Shown: positions 44,086 through 56,215, numbered from the stretch's first letter. The stretch: 64,000 bases of DNA from Antedon mediterranea (GCF_964355755.1 NC_092677.1:19998101-20062100); one strand, 5' to 3'. Notes: generated by a model not told the origin, from the sequence alone. Program-made: numbers and translations.

Positions 44086-44769
44086 TATAAAGAGTTACGA
44101 CATTGGATTATAATAGTCACGTGATATACAGATCAATTTGTGTCAAACTTGTCTCCGTTAATGCATGTAAAGTATAGGAGCAAGAAAATACTTTAAACTT
44201 TTTCTTATATTTAAAAAAAATGTAATTGCACATTTTACAGTGGAATATCGATGTGCACTGCGTACAGAAGTACTTGCGGCAAAGAATATTGCGCGCGCAT
44301 GCGCTAGTACATTATAAAGTTTGATTGATTGATTTTGGAACGAAATATCCCATAACTACGTCCTATTAATAACAAATATGTAATATTTTCAATTCATAAT
44401 GCATGCTTTGATGACTAAATAAAATAATAAAGTGTCGTGGATGTATTTTTGTTAATATATTGAATAGGGTATGAACAATATTAAAATAATAAAGGCAAAT
44501 TATTACAAATGAAATGATGAGTCTCTGAAAGTTTGTGTCAAAAACCACAGAGAGCCATATACTGTACTGTATAAAAAAGGGGTGAATTTGTGTGTTTTTA
44601 GTATTGGTTCATGCTTTGATGTATCCTGACTTGCATGTAGGCCCTAGCATTTATTCTGTTGTTATTAAATAGACACAATATATATATGTTACAAAATTAA
44701 AACCATTAATAAAATTAATTACTAAAATAAAAACAGAATAGAAGCGTTATTTCATAGACTAGAATAGCC

Positions 44770-46195
44770 TAGACTACGGATACAGGTCAACCCGTACCCA
44801 TGCCAACTCGTACCCACCAACTCGTACCCAAAATGTTGGCTCACTCCTCGTACCGTACGTACCCACATCCCCATGATTCATGGGCTGGTTAGTAGTAGTA
44901 CCATGCCATGAGCTGGCCCGTACCACCCATGTTTAATCATAATGCTATTTAAAGTACCGTATATAAAATATTACATTTAAACCCAGTTTTATTACATTTT
45001 TAGATACCAATCATAATGATCTGTCGATACTATAATGGCAAAAACTACTGACCTAAAAAGTATAATATATGTACCTGTCACACCAAAATCAGTCCGGGCC
45101 AAAATCGGTCCGGCGGACCAGTTTTGGCTGCCAAAATCAGTCCGAGGGACCATTTATGGCTGCCAAAACCTGTCCGGCCGGACCAATTTTGGCCGCCAAA
45201 ACTGGTCCGGCCTGGATAAAATCGGTCCGGGCAGTAGGACTGTTTTTGGCCGCCAAATGGTCCGGTCTTACAAATATATGGTGCGCAAAATGAGTCATAA
45301 TGTATATATCATTAAAAAAAGGCCATGATTAGTCATTATATTGAAAACTAAGGGGTTTTATTTGTTATTTTAATATTATAAATTAAGCCTGTTTTTTTAA
45401 TTATCATTATTAGTAGTAACTTATCAATAATTAGTACTAATTGTTAGGCTTTTTGTATACAATATGTATCTCTGCCTGTTTTTAATCCATTTTGTTCTTT
45501 TTTAACATCTTCGTTTCCCCATGATGTTAAAAACAATTTAATTTATTAATTATTTATGGTTAATCAATCAATATATCAATTCAATACAATTATTATAAAA
45601 CAATTATCCAATATTGATTAGGCTGAGGAAGGAAAAAGGCCTCAATCATAAATAAAATCTAGCTGGCATAATCAGCGTCTCATACCCGTTCGTGTGAGTG
45701 TGTGGCAGGCCGAAATATGAGTGAACACCTAAGTCATGTTTTTAGATAAAATACATTTATTTATATAGTATTTATCCGACAAGATAACTTACTAATATAG
45801 GCCTATATCATGGGATATTTTTCTAGCCATAAACAACTTAAAACAGCATCAAAGGCCTAGTAATTCAATTAAAATCGACAGAAGAAAAGCCCGGACCGAT
45901 TTTGGCAGTGGCGGACTGCTTTTGGCCACAATTTTAGAGCCAAAACTGGTCCGGCCGGACCGATTTTGGCACCGGACCATATTTATTGTGACATACCCTA
46001 GGCCTAGGCGTACACACAATTTTGGCTCACTCGTACCAACCATGGACTGGCCCGTACCCATGTTTAATGATATTCAATTAAAGTATATTTATATTAAATT
46101 TAAACTCAGTTTTATTACATTTTTAGATACCAATTATAATCATCGATACTATAATGGCAAAAACTACTGACCTAAAAAGTATAATAAATGTACAG
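44770..46195. repeat. Duplicated region rich in GGTCCG/CGGACC palindromes
   Basis: Blocks at about 44,880-45,075 and 46,020-46,195 are alike (GGCCCGTACC..CATGTTTAAT, CAGTTTTATTACATTTTTAG, ATAATGGCAAAAACTACTGA). Between them, 45,085-45,260 carries about six CCGGACCAATTTTGGC-type units in both orientations, and 45,890-45,985 carries three more. It is non-coding. Confidence 0.65.
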
Positions 46196-46529
46196 ACTCG
46201 TCCGAAAAAAGCACGTATTTGGTTGGGTAGCCTAGTGTAAGTAGTACGTCGTATAACTCTAGCCAAGTTAATAATTGAGGGCGCTGTTTTACACATGGAA
46301 GCAGATATGGCTCTGCATGGAAGATGTCAGAGTGTTTTATGACTAAAATGGCTAAGAAATCTTGGAATCTATAGGACGTAAAGCACGTGCGGTGTAGTAG
46401 TAGTAGTAGACAGCGTGTGAGTTGCTGTAGTATAAAGTTTGTATAGCCTTAGTTTTACAGCCGTCTAATAAACGTCACGTGATATTCGATTTTGTCGATA
46501 GGTAGTGGCGGTATAAATTACGCAATATT

Positions 46530-46790
46530 TGACTGCATGACGATTGGTGTGTACTGCATGACGATTGGTGTGTACTGCATGACCATTGGTGTGTACTGCA
46601 TGACGATTGGTGTGTACTGCATGACCATTGGTGTGTACTGCATGGCGTTTGGTGTGTACTGCATGATGTTTGGTGTGTACTGCATGACGATTGGTGGTGT
46701 GTACTGCATGATGTTTGGTGTGTACTGCATGACGATTGGTGTGTACTGCATGGCCATTGGTGTGTACTGCATGACGATTGGTGTGTACTA
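46530..46790 (+). repeat. 21-bp minisatellite, about 12 copies
   Basis: The unit is TGCATGACGATTGGTGTGTAC, with CCATT, GCGTTT and ATGTTT variants. The 21-bp period leaves frames open on both strands (CMTIGVY repeat). No start context or domain supports coding. Confidence 0.95.
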
Positions 46791-46883
46791 GCCTACTTAG
46801 GTTTACTTAGGTTATATACTGGACGCAGGACTAAAGTCCTCCATATCCAGATCCAATTGGTCCAATCCTGGTATTTTGAATCC

Positions 46884-49721
46884 TTAACTTAACTCGTATA
46901 TTCTGGTTGATTCCGCCATATTTTGAAAACTGTTTAGTGAGGTTGCTGTCACAACATGTTCAGGTAATTTCCTTTTATCCAAATGGGAAACTCTCTTAGC
47001 TAACTTAAGAGAGTGCCCCCGTGTTCTATTAGATACATTTAGTTTTAGGAAATCAGATACTGATTTATCATAATAGCCATTTAGAATTTTGAAAATTTCA
47101 ATCATGTCATTACGACATCTTCTATAGACCAAAGTAGGCAGTTTTAAATAATTAAGCCCCTTAAGGTTATTAGGGATAAACGTGTAGCTCTACGTTGAAC
47201 ACTTTCTAGAAGATCTACATGTTTCTCTAAATATGGACACCACATAGAAACACTATATTCCAAATGGGGTCTAACAATGGCTTTAAATTTCTGCATTCAG
47301 ATAAGTGAAAACTCACCTAATCAGTCCCATTAGCCTATTTGCCTTGTTGACCTTCTCTGTTATATGCATTTCAAATGATAATTTACTATCTATTATAATT
47401 CCTAGGTCTTTCTCATGGTCGACATGTAGGAGATTTTCAGTATTACTATCTGGGTCCAATGAATACTCATATTGAATATGTGTTGCATTCCTTCTTAATT
47501 CCAAAACCTTACATTTCTATATATTAAACTCAAGTAACCAAGTTTCACACCATTTCCTTAAAGACTCAAGATCCTGATCATTTAAATTTGAGACCTCTCT
47601 ATAAATTTGTTGTCATCTGCAAAAAGGAATACCTCAGAATTTACACATTCTGGCATATCGTTGATATAAATAACAAAAAGGAGTGGCCCTAGGACGCTGC
47701 CTTGTGGGATTCCACTTAAAACATTATGCCATTCTGATGCCTTTCCATTACTATTACTCTCTGAGTTCTATTAGACAGAAATGATTCGATCCACATACCA
47801 ACTTCTCCAAGAATGCCATAGCTTTCAAGTTTTCCTAGAAGCCTACGGTGTGGAACCTTGTCAAATGCTTTGTCAAAGTCCATATAAATGACATCAATTG
47901 ATCCACCCTCATCTATTAATTCTGTCCATCGATCCAAGGCCTTCAACAATTGTAAAGTTGTAGATCGTCCTGATACAAATCCAAATTTCTTATTAGAATG
48001 TAAATTGTTATCTTGTAAATGCAAAATCAAACTATTCCTCACGATGGATTCCAAAACTTTACAGATAACACTTGTGAGGCTAACCGGACGATAGTTACCG
48101 GGTACATATTTCTTTCCTTTAAAAAAAAATTGCAGTAACATTTGCTTTGCCTGTCTCTACTGGTCAGGTAGATGTCCAGATTGTAAGGATTTCTTAATCT
48201 TCTCTTGCCAGCTCAGAAAGAACCCTTGGATGGAAACCATCTGATCCTGGTGACTTATTATATACAATATCAGGAGTTACATCAACTTTACTGAGAGGCG
48301 AATCAACCATCGTGGAAGCTAGCCTAGGAATACCAACATCTACCGTCTCAGTAATAAACACACTGCTAAAAAACATCTACATCTGTTTTTGTATACACAG
48401 GGTTTACTAAGTCATTGTTAGTTATTAGGTCAGGAACACCTTTCTTTAGCTTCAATTTAGAGTTTGTGTATCTCCAAAACTTTTTTTGATTTGATTTAGC
48501 CTGGAGTGCAATATTTTTTCTATCATTCTTTTATTTTTCCTAGTTAGTGATCTAACCTGGTTTCGAAGCCTAGTATATTTCAGGAACTTATTATAATTTT
48601 TTGTTTCCATGTATCTTTGCCATGCTCTATGTTTCTTCCTTATTTTATCAATAATCTGTTTACTAAGTGGTGTTCTACTTTCTTCATTGGTTGTTTTATA
48701 TATTTTACGTGTTGGTACAAATTTATCAATGGACGCTTGTAATTTTTCACTAAATAACTTCCACAAGGTTTCAAGATTTTTTCCACAGGTAATAAACTCT
48801 TCCTCCCAATCTAAGGAGAGATACTTTAGCAGTTTTGTATTATTTTCCTTGTAATAGCAATAAAGTTTAGAATCCTGTTGGTTCTTCTTTTTCTTCTTCG
48901 TATTAGGAGCCAACTTCATAATGTGAAGACTCTGCTCCTCCAACTCTGTTTTGCTAGCTCTACTGTATTAGGTTGTTTGGTTCAATTTAATATAGCAACA
49001 GTACGAGAAACAAATAATCTCATGATCTCCTTTCCTCAAAGGTGAAAGATGCTCTATATCAGTTATCATATCCTGTTCATTTGTCAGAATGAGATCCAGT
49101 AAACTGGACTACTGATCAATTCGTGAGCGGGTAGGTTTTGTAATATGTTGAAACAGAAAGCTATATCAAAATGCCTCAATAAATATGCTAGATTGTGTAC
49201 TGGGTGATGACAGGTTGACTCCAGTTTATATTAGGGTGGTTGAAGTCGCCCATAATAATTATATGACTAAAACCGTTCCTATTGATACCCCTTAACAAAT
49301 TATGTGTAGCAAGACGTTATTTTCTAGACTACTGTTCGGGCTTCTGTAAAACACATCCTATTAACATCCTATCATTATCTTGCAGGGATATTTCGGCCCA
49401 TACTGATTCTAACAAATTTTTTTCATCAGGACTATTCCATGATCTTGGTCTTAGATCTCTATGAATATATATAATAGCACCCCTGCCTACACTTACATCT
49501 AGGTTGCAATGAAACATTTCATAATCATCACCAATACTCAACTCAACAGGTGAGACAGGGAATCTACTATATTTAGGCTTAACTTCCGTTACAGTAATAA
49601 CTATGGGCCGCGATTTTAAATTCTGAAGTACCATCCTCAATTCTATAATTTTGTTTGGTAATGAACCTGCATTTGTATATAGGCTAAACATAGTAAAGAA
49701 GTTAATAATTACCTCCGCCAA
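46884..49721 (-). pseudogene. CR1-like LINE ORF2 (endonuclease plus reverse transcriptase), degenerate
   Basis: The minus strand gives endonuclease text (FSLYTNAGSLPNKIIELRMV; GRGAIIYIHRDLRPRSW), a linker (AWQRYMETKNYNKFLKY), then RT: NKSPGSDGFHPRVLSELA, GNYRPVSLTSVICKVLES, YMDFDKAFDKVPHRRLL, GIPQGSVLGPLLFVIYIND, a FADD box at about 47,605, DHEKDLGIIIDSKLSF, and the tail RRCRNDMIEIFKILNGYY. The 'DFDKAFDKVPHRRLL' wording is typical of the CR1 group. Frameshifts separate about six pieces. ORF1 lies upstream at 51,540-50,346 across an inserted repeat. Confidence 0.88.
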
Positions 49722-50292
49722 GGAGGTTATGTTTTCACACCTGTATGTTGGTGTGTGTGTTTGTGTGTTGGGGTGTGTGTGTGTGTCATCCTGGAGGCCA
49801 CAGTTTTTATTCGATTCTCACCAAATTTGGCAACAATGATCTATGCCCCAAAAGCTCTAACGAGTTCGAATTTGAGGGGAAACGGTCATAGGTCTCAAGG
49901 TCACAACTAACAAAAAACTATTTTACTGCCTAGAGACCACAGTTTTTATCCGATTCTCACCAAACTTAGCCACAATGATCAATGACACATCATATAATTG
50001 TGGTTAAATTTTGAAGGGTCAGGGTCAAAGATCAAGGTCCACAAAAAAAAAAAAAATAAAAAAATAAAAAAAAAATTTCAGCTGGACTTGAACCAGTAAT
50101 CTCAACTGTGAGAGGCTGGATACATAACCATTACACCAAACTCTCAACCACAGCAGTTAGCCTATTTACGTACACTTAGAGCTAATAGGCCTAAAAAAAA
50201 GGGAAAAAAAATATATATATTTTCCGAGGTAATTTTATGTAGGGGTATTTTTTACAGTAGGCGGAGGTTTGTACTCTCGGAGTACCCTCTAG
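49712..50292 (+). mobile_element. Composite repeat (CCTCCGCCAAGGAGG head, tRNA-like part, Helitron-like end) inside the LINE
   Basis: The left end TTACCTCCGCCAAGGAGGTT is hairpin-forming, followed by a GT microsatellite. Two ~130-bp direct repeats follow (CCACAGTTTTTATTCGATTC, then CTCACCAAA, at about 49,798 and 49,930). Next is a minus-strand tRNA-like region at 50,083-50,160 (A box TGGTGTAATGGTTA, B box TGGTTCAAGTCCA). The right end is the hairpin GTACTC-TCG-GAGTAC followed by CCTCTAGT. It separates LINE ORF1 from ORF2. Right-end structure and CTAG|T suggest a Helitron relative; the 5' end was not confirmed. Confidence 0.65.
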
Positions 50293-50345
50293 TTCAGGTA
50301 CTTTATTAGTTTCTATGGGTAATTGTCAAGGAATTGTCTAAATTA

Positions 50346-51540
50346 TTATGTTGTGAGGTAACGTAACATTTTTTTTTTGATACAATCTGCTATCAGTTTC
50401 TTTGACCACACTAGTCTCATTTCTATTACTTTTACTCTCGTCAACATTATGGAATGCCGAGCATTTCCATATTCTTTCTCAATTTGACGTGATTTTCTAA
50501 AATTTTCTGTTTGAGGATCATCAATGTTTGTTAAGTTAAATAATTCCACACTAGGAACTTCTTGGTGTCCCATAAAACTAGCATAATCGGAATATAAATA
50601 GACTTTTCTTTTTCTTTAACTTCAACATTTCTTAAACTTAAATTTTCTTTTTTTGTTACTCTCTACTTTTTTCGACATCTAGTTTAACCAACTCTCCCCT
50701 TCGTATCACCCATCTATCATTCCCTTCTGATCGTTTTAATTTTAATTCGTCTCTCATTAATTTGTTTTTGGCCCTTTCATTTTGTGTTAAGTCTGGTGTA
50801 ATATATATGTTTTTAGTTGAATCCAGCTTGCTAAGTTTCTTAGAATTAATCAGGATATCCCTCTTAGACTTTTTTGAGTCCAGCACCACCTTCATGAGCC
50901 TAGGTCTACCATAATCGAATTGTGTTTATAATTTTTACATCAGGAAGATTCAGATCATTTGCAAAGATATTTGTTATTTTTGCCTTATCTTCATTTTGTT
51001 CAATATGGTCATCATTAATTGATTCTGGCACATTATGGATAATTACATTTGTTTTCCTTCCTTCTCTATCCATGTATTCATCAATTTTCTCTTTGACCTC
51101 TTGGCCTACAATTTCCTTCAAGGAGCCTCTTAAGTTTTCTATTTTCTCCTCATTAATTAGTTTATCTACTTTATCATTTAGGTGGGCTATTTAAATTTTT
51201 ATGGTTTTTTCGAGTTTCCCAATTCTATTTTCTGTAGATTTAAGAAAGAAGACACTTTCTCTTCTATAATTTTGTCTGAGACAACTGCTTCTACAGCCTT
51301 TGTTTCACAATTATGGCAAAACCAATGCATTGATTGCACAGAGGAAAGCATCTCGTATTGATAGACCAACCTGTACATTTCATACAGTTCCATCCTTCGC
51401 ATCTTTCGCACTGTATACATTTAGTATCCCCATTGACCTGATCATTGCAACCAATGCAGCAGTTGTCTTGATGTCTCTTATCCTGTGGATTTTTACTTAG
51501 ACTTTTAGTTTTACTTCTTGTACTACCACGGTGTGACATT
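50346..51540 (-). pseudogene. LINE ORF1 protein with PHD-like zinc finger and RRM-like region, frameshifted
   Basis: The minus strand starts MSHRGSTRSKTKSLSKNPQD. A Cys-rich PHD-like finger follows (CCIGCNDQV, CIQCERCEGWNCMKCTGW, then HWFCHNCE after a frame change). A coiled-coil-like acidic stretch comes next, then RKTNVIIHNVPES (RRM-like strand), MKVVLDSKKSKRDIL, NIYITPDLTQNERA and RWVIRRGELVKL. This is the ORF1p layout of CR1-group LINEs, which bind element RNA. It is broken into about five pieces. Confidence 0.8.
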
Positions 51541-51880
51541 GTATACGATATTAATCACATTTCGCCACAAAAAAAACCTTATTTTTTAAAATTTAAATAT
51601 TAACTTTAATATAAATAATATCGCAATTAGTAAATATTATCAAATTATAATAGTGCACTATGATTGAACCAGATACACCGTCTCATCTATGTAGGTAGAC
51701 TGACTAACTATCTCAGTTATGTGAAACAAGTCGTAGGCCTAGCCCAAGCCTTCTATGTTGAAGATCAAATCAAATACTCTCTCTAGCCTAGGCTATTAAC
51801 GTTTTACTACTAGGGCCTAGGCCTAGAAATGTTTTTTTCCCAACAACTAATACTTATAGCAACATACACTTGATTAATAT
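51541..51880. other. LINE 5' region / junction
   Basis: AT-rich with TAGGCCTA-type words and no ORF. It probably includes the 5' UTR of the CR1-like element and the boundary with the next transposon ORF. Confidence 0.4.
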
Positions 51881-53069
51881 CTATCGACAACTAGAACCCA
51901 AACAGAAGTATGGGGTTGCGCCATGAGTCGTCGGCCCGGGATCTATGTCAACATGTACATAGGCCGTCACCAATTGTGTTTCGGTCGTCTCTACTCTACT
52001 ATTAAAATCACAACTTATCTTAAACGAAGAACAATCATCCCTTTTACTTGGAAGAGATTCAACTGTTGCTTCAATTGACTTTGTTCGCAGATGGTTCTTA
52101 ACATCTTCTACTGTTGTACTCGGGTCCATATTTCCAAGGTACATATTAAAAAGATCACGCGGTCTCGCTTTTAAACCAACATTAACACCAGTACCACGCT
52201 TTAGTTTGGAACGTTTAAGTTTGGTCGCTCTCCAAGGCTGTTGAAACCCATCAGCATCTACAACACCGACACCACTAAGTTGTCGCATCACTCGAAGGCA
52301 TTTGCCTACTTTTATTGTTATTATTTTGGAGTGTGTGTACGTCTTCTGTAAGCTGCGGGATTCTTCCGGAGGTATATGCCCGTTTATCAGCTGACTTGTC
52401 AGAAGCATTACGTTCAGATATACTGACCTGATCTTTTCTCACGGCAGATCTTGCAGCAACAGTTGCAAAGGTATGAATGTTAACTTCATTGTTGTTATTT
52501 ACTAATGTTTCCATTCGCTCAGCAAAGTTGCTACGCTGTGTCGCAGCCGTCACCATATCAATTTTCATAACTTTGATCTCAGTTTTTAATTGTTGTATTT
52601 CTCTAAGTATCATAGAACCGTCAAACCTATCAATCGGTACAATAGGAATTTTTCTGAGGTTGGCTGCAACAAAAACCGGTATATTCCGCATATCGCAATT
52701 GACGAGGTATGTCAGAATGTCGGTCATCATAATTTCGTGCTTACGTATCCTCTTCTTTAGATTACTCTCAGGATCCAATACATATTGTGATAGTGTATCT
52801 TTAGCTTTCTTTATATCATCAACGCTATAGCTTTCAATACATATACTATGTAAGTGATCGAACGTCATCGAACCCATGTTGTTCACAACAAAGCAGAGAA
52901 GTTCGTTTATCACAGGACTTGCCTCATATATAGAATCATTCTCATCATTTTCATAGTTTGCAGCATTATCGGGGGTAGTATCACCATTTAGGTCCCTTGT
53001 TACCCGGGACGCGATTTTTTTTTTCGTACATAAGTTGGGGACCCCCTCATGAAACGTCACAAAATACAC
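51881..53069 (-). pseudogene. Transposon-associated ORF1-like protein, frameshifted
   Basis: The minus-strand frame 53,069-52,275 continues after a frameshift near 52,300-52,320 in the frame 52,408-51,881. The N-terminal half has VINELLCFVVNNMGSMTFDH and IPVFVAANLRKIPIV; the middle is a coiled-coil-like stretch (REIQQLKTEIKVMKIDM). After the shift come DADGFQQPWRATKLKR and an RRM-like module FNMYLGNMDPSTTVEDVKNH ... CSSFKISCDF. This layout recurs in ORF1-type proteins of invertebrate retroelements, from memory. A host function is not excluded. The first ~25 codons fall inside an inverted repeat arm, so the true start is uncertain. Confidence 0.6.
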
Positions 53070-53155
53070 ATGAATAATTCATCAGTTAAATTTTCTTGTT
53101 CCGTGTGCACCCAAGCGTATAGCAACAAGAAGCGATTACACGTCAAGAGCGGTAC
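52990..53155. repeat. Left arm of a ~165-bp inverted repeat
   Basis: It pairs with 53,780-53,945 (TACATAAGTTGGGGACCCC, CATGAAACGTCACAAAATA, GTGCACCCAAGCGTATAGC, AACAAGAAG). About 625 bp separate the arms. The arm overlaps the start of the ORF at 51,881-53,069. Confidence 0.85.
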
Positions 53156-53779
53156 GATTCTAGGCCTAATCTCCGCTGTGGTTGTTGCCGCGTGGGATTT
53201 CATAAAAGAATAGGGACGTTTTGTGTGGATTGTCGAAATAATCAGCCTTTAGTTTATGGTGTTTTTAATATCATTTAGTACTAAAGAATTACGTGTTAAA
53301 ATTATAGTTTCTATTAATACTATTAGGCCTAATTATTAGTCTCTAAACCCATGTCTATTCTAGTAGTAGCTATGTGGGTGTGTGTGACGTGTGCGTGTTA
53401 TGTATGACACAGTCCGAGTAATAAGTCAGCAAAATTAAACAATAAACATTACACAAAAATACATTTTTTATTCTCGTGGGTCTAATCTTCCTATCTCATG
53501 TATTCATATACGCGCATTTTTAAAGTTCCTTCGAGTTCATGCATATTGTTTGCTAATAAAATAGCAGAATTAAAAAATTACAGTACACAAATTATACACA
53601 TTCTTTATTCTTGTGGGTCTAAGCTTTCTTTGGGCTATGTCCAATTACTACTTTGTTTAATGTCTTGCCTAGCTGTCGATTAGCCTCGACACATTTTGCA
53701 TAGTGGTGTGTGTGTGTGTGTGAAGAAGAGTGCGCGAAGGCAATTACGTGAATTGACCTAGAATCCTAGGCCTATTGTA

Positions 53780-53945
53780 GAAAGAATCGTATCGCAGTTG
53801 TGCGTGTAATCACTTCTTGTTGCTATACGCTTGGGTGCACACGGAACAACAAATTTAACTGATGAATTATTCATGTTTATTTTGTGACGTTTCATGAGGG
53901 GTCCCCAACTTATGTACGAAAAAAAAATCGCACCCGGGACCTAGT
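53780..53945. repeat. Right arm of the ~165-bp inverted repeat
   Basis: It is the reverse complement of 52,990-53,155, about 90% alike by eye. Ordinary AT-rich sequence with short direct repeats (TTATTCTCGTGGGTCTAA / TTATTCTTGTGGGTCTAA at about 53,470 and 53,603) lies between the arms. Confidence 0.85.
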
Positions 53946-54077
53946 GTTGTCACTTTCGTTACGTCCCTTCTGAGCCGTTGGATTTGACATACCAAAACAG
54001 CTGTCACAACGGTGAGCATAAACAATGACTAGCTCGATCGAAATTCCCGCCACAGGCCTAGCGTCATGTACATACAC

Positions 54078-55402
54078 CAGGGGCGCAGGCAGCAAAGAAT
54101 TAAAGGGGGGGTCAACCAATATGTGAGTATTTTGCGAGCGAAGCGAGCAACCATGGGCTGGGGGCCAGGGGGCCGCCAAGGGCCCCCGGTTGGGGTCCAG
54201 GGGGCGAAGCCCCCTGGAAGCTTTGGCGGTCTAGGGCAATCTAGATCATTTGAATCGGTTTACGCACACACAAATATGACAATGTTAACACTAATAAACT
54301 GAAACAAAGAAAACAAAAAACAACTCTCATTTTCATTACAGAACATTTTTATATTCCAGGCTGCCACAGACAAACACTTTTTTTCTTGCTTGTTTGTTGA
54401 TTTGTGTAGAGAGGCTGTAAACTCAGGAGGAATTATTTGAATTCCTCCCTTTTCACCAATACAAAAGTTGCATGAAATGAACGTAGAGATGCAAAAGTTT
54501 GAAAAAAGAAATTAGAATGATAGCATGGAGGAAGTGATATTATTAAATGAGAACCGTAATGTTAGAGTTCATACACTATGCAAGTCCAAGAAGCTATCTT
54601 GGCTCCGTGTGTATGTGAGACGCTTATCATACCCAGTACATACAATATTTTGTTTAAAAATATACCTATTTTGTTCGAATGTATAGTATAGGTGATAGCT
54701 TATACATAATTGTAATAACTAACTTCTAAATTATTATCATACATTTTACGTTAGTTACTATAACGGCGCTCTTGACATCGCGTGATGCATCTTTAAACAT
54801 AAGTTTGGAACATTCTTCTTGGCTTGGAGACAGAATTCGCGAATGACATTCTCTGTATTAATGTTCATGTTAAAGTGTATGTTCATGAGGCACAATCCCG
54901 AAAGCTGCTCATAAGACATGTGATTTCCCAAACAGGTTTTCGTTCTCCATAAAGTCGAAAAACTCCGCTCAGCTTAAGCAGACGTTACGGGCATAGGCCT
55001 ACGCGATTAGAAGAAGTGCACACACATTCGGGAACACATCTGGATCCGCTAATTTTACACAGTCGCTTCCATCACTGAAGCTCGGAATGAAGATGTTCGT
55101 GTCTTGGCAGATCATCGTACCAAATTCAAGTTCCTTGAAGACTTCTTCAACATTACACTTCACGATAGACTCGGGTGCTACGCCAAATATTTTAAAGCAT
55201 GGCCTGTTATCGGCAGAAAAACGGGTTTTTTAACTCGGTTTGTAATCAAGAAGTTGATTTGGTAATACTGCTCGGTAGTAATCCGTCCACAGTATCTCCA
55301 GGATGATTTGATCTGTATTGTTTGTCTCATGTTTTTATTTATTTTTTCTAAAAAAAAGGGGGGGTCAGGACCCCCGTGACCCCCCCACTGGCTGCGCCCC
55401 TG
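54078..55402 (-). mobile_element. hAT element (1.3 kb) with transposase remnant
   Basis: The terminal repeats are CAGGGGCGCAGGCAG and CTGGCTGCGCCCCTG (14 of 15). ATACAC lies directly outside both ends (54,072-54,077 and 55,403-55,408). The G-rich GCGAGCGAAGCGAGC, GCCGCCAAGGGCCCCCGG and GGGGGCGAAGCCCCCTGG text of the left end also occurs in the 37,906 element. The interior keeps a transposase C-terminus (next entry). Confidence 0.85.
54815..54985 (-). pseudogene. hAT transposase C-terminal (dimerisation) fragment
   Basis: The minus strand reads FSTLWRTKTCLGNHMSYEQL then SGLCLMNIHFNMNI..ENVIREF. It matches the hAT C-terminal pattern 'ERSFS.L.R.K..LR..M....L..L.L..I'. Upstream codons are disrupted. 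The fragment fits the hAT termini around it and shows that the element derives from a coding relative. Confidence 0.7.
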
Positions 55403-56215
55403 ATACACAAAATGGATTAGATCAACATAATTTGATCATAGAAACAATTTGTCACCTTCACGAGCACAATAACTATAAATATTACCAGTTAAGATGATGA
55501 TTTTCTTAGATCGGCTAATTTTGTAGCCTATTTGCGTTCAAAAACCTGGAGCAAAAATCAAATACGTCCTTACGACGCCAGACATGCGCATCATAATGCA
55601 TTAAATTACCTATTATTTAGCACACGATTATTAAAGTTTAACGTGCATGTGCGTCGTTATTTTGCAATTAAAGTTAATCAAAATGAATGAAATCTACTAC
55701 AGGTGGTATGAAAAACAAAAATCAATTGCAAAAACAATTCTTCTAGGCTTTGTACGAGCTGTGCGCACAAGCGCGTGCGCAAAGCGCCAACAATTTATGA
55801 AATGCTCAAAATGACCTGAAATGTAGGCCTACGCAAAATTGATTAGAAATTAATTTTGAAATTTCAAATACGCGTACTCGCGTAAATTTCTGCGTAGCCA
55901 TTTTTATAATGTCAAAAGTTGTACCATATTATGAAATACAATTTCATAAAGTTTCGTTGAAAAATAATTTTTTGCTCAGAATTTATGAGCAACCATCAAA
56001 TTTCATAAAATCGCGCGTAACTTACGCTGCGCGACTCTAACGTCATATTACAAAGTTTCCTGCACATCAACAGTTTAAGGTCAATCTTCTGACAAAGTTA
56101 TACGATGTTATGTCCACAAAAATTAGAGATAGGGCCTACACATGCAACAAAATTCTGTGAAAGAAATAAGAATAAGATAGAATCTAGATTTGAACTCGTC
56201 ACTTTGACGAATTCA
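55403..56215. other. Non-coding stretch with a diverged copy of the 1.45-kb element
   Basis: From about 55,735 the text (GTGCGCACAAGCGCGTGCGC, AAAATGACCTGAAATG, CGCGTACTCGCGTAAATTT) resembles the centre of the 12,927 element. It ends with GAACTCGTCACTTTGACGAATT at about 56,190-56,212, the same palindromic end. I call it a degenerate fourth copy. Confidence 0.5.

Noticed and set aside
46492-46791. 99- and 84-codon repeat-peptide ORFs
   Set aside because: 21-bp minisatellite translated on both strands.
52477-52830. 117-codon plus-strand ORF
   Set aside because: Antisense of the transposon ORF at 51,881-53,069, hydrophobic by complementarity.
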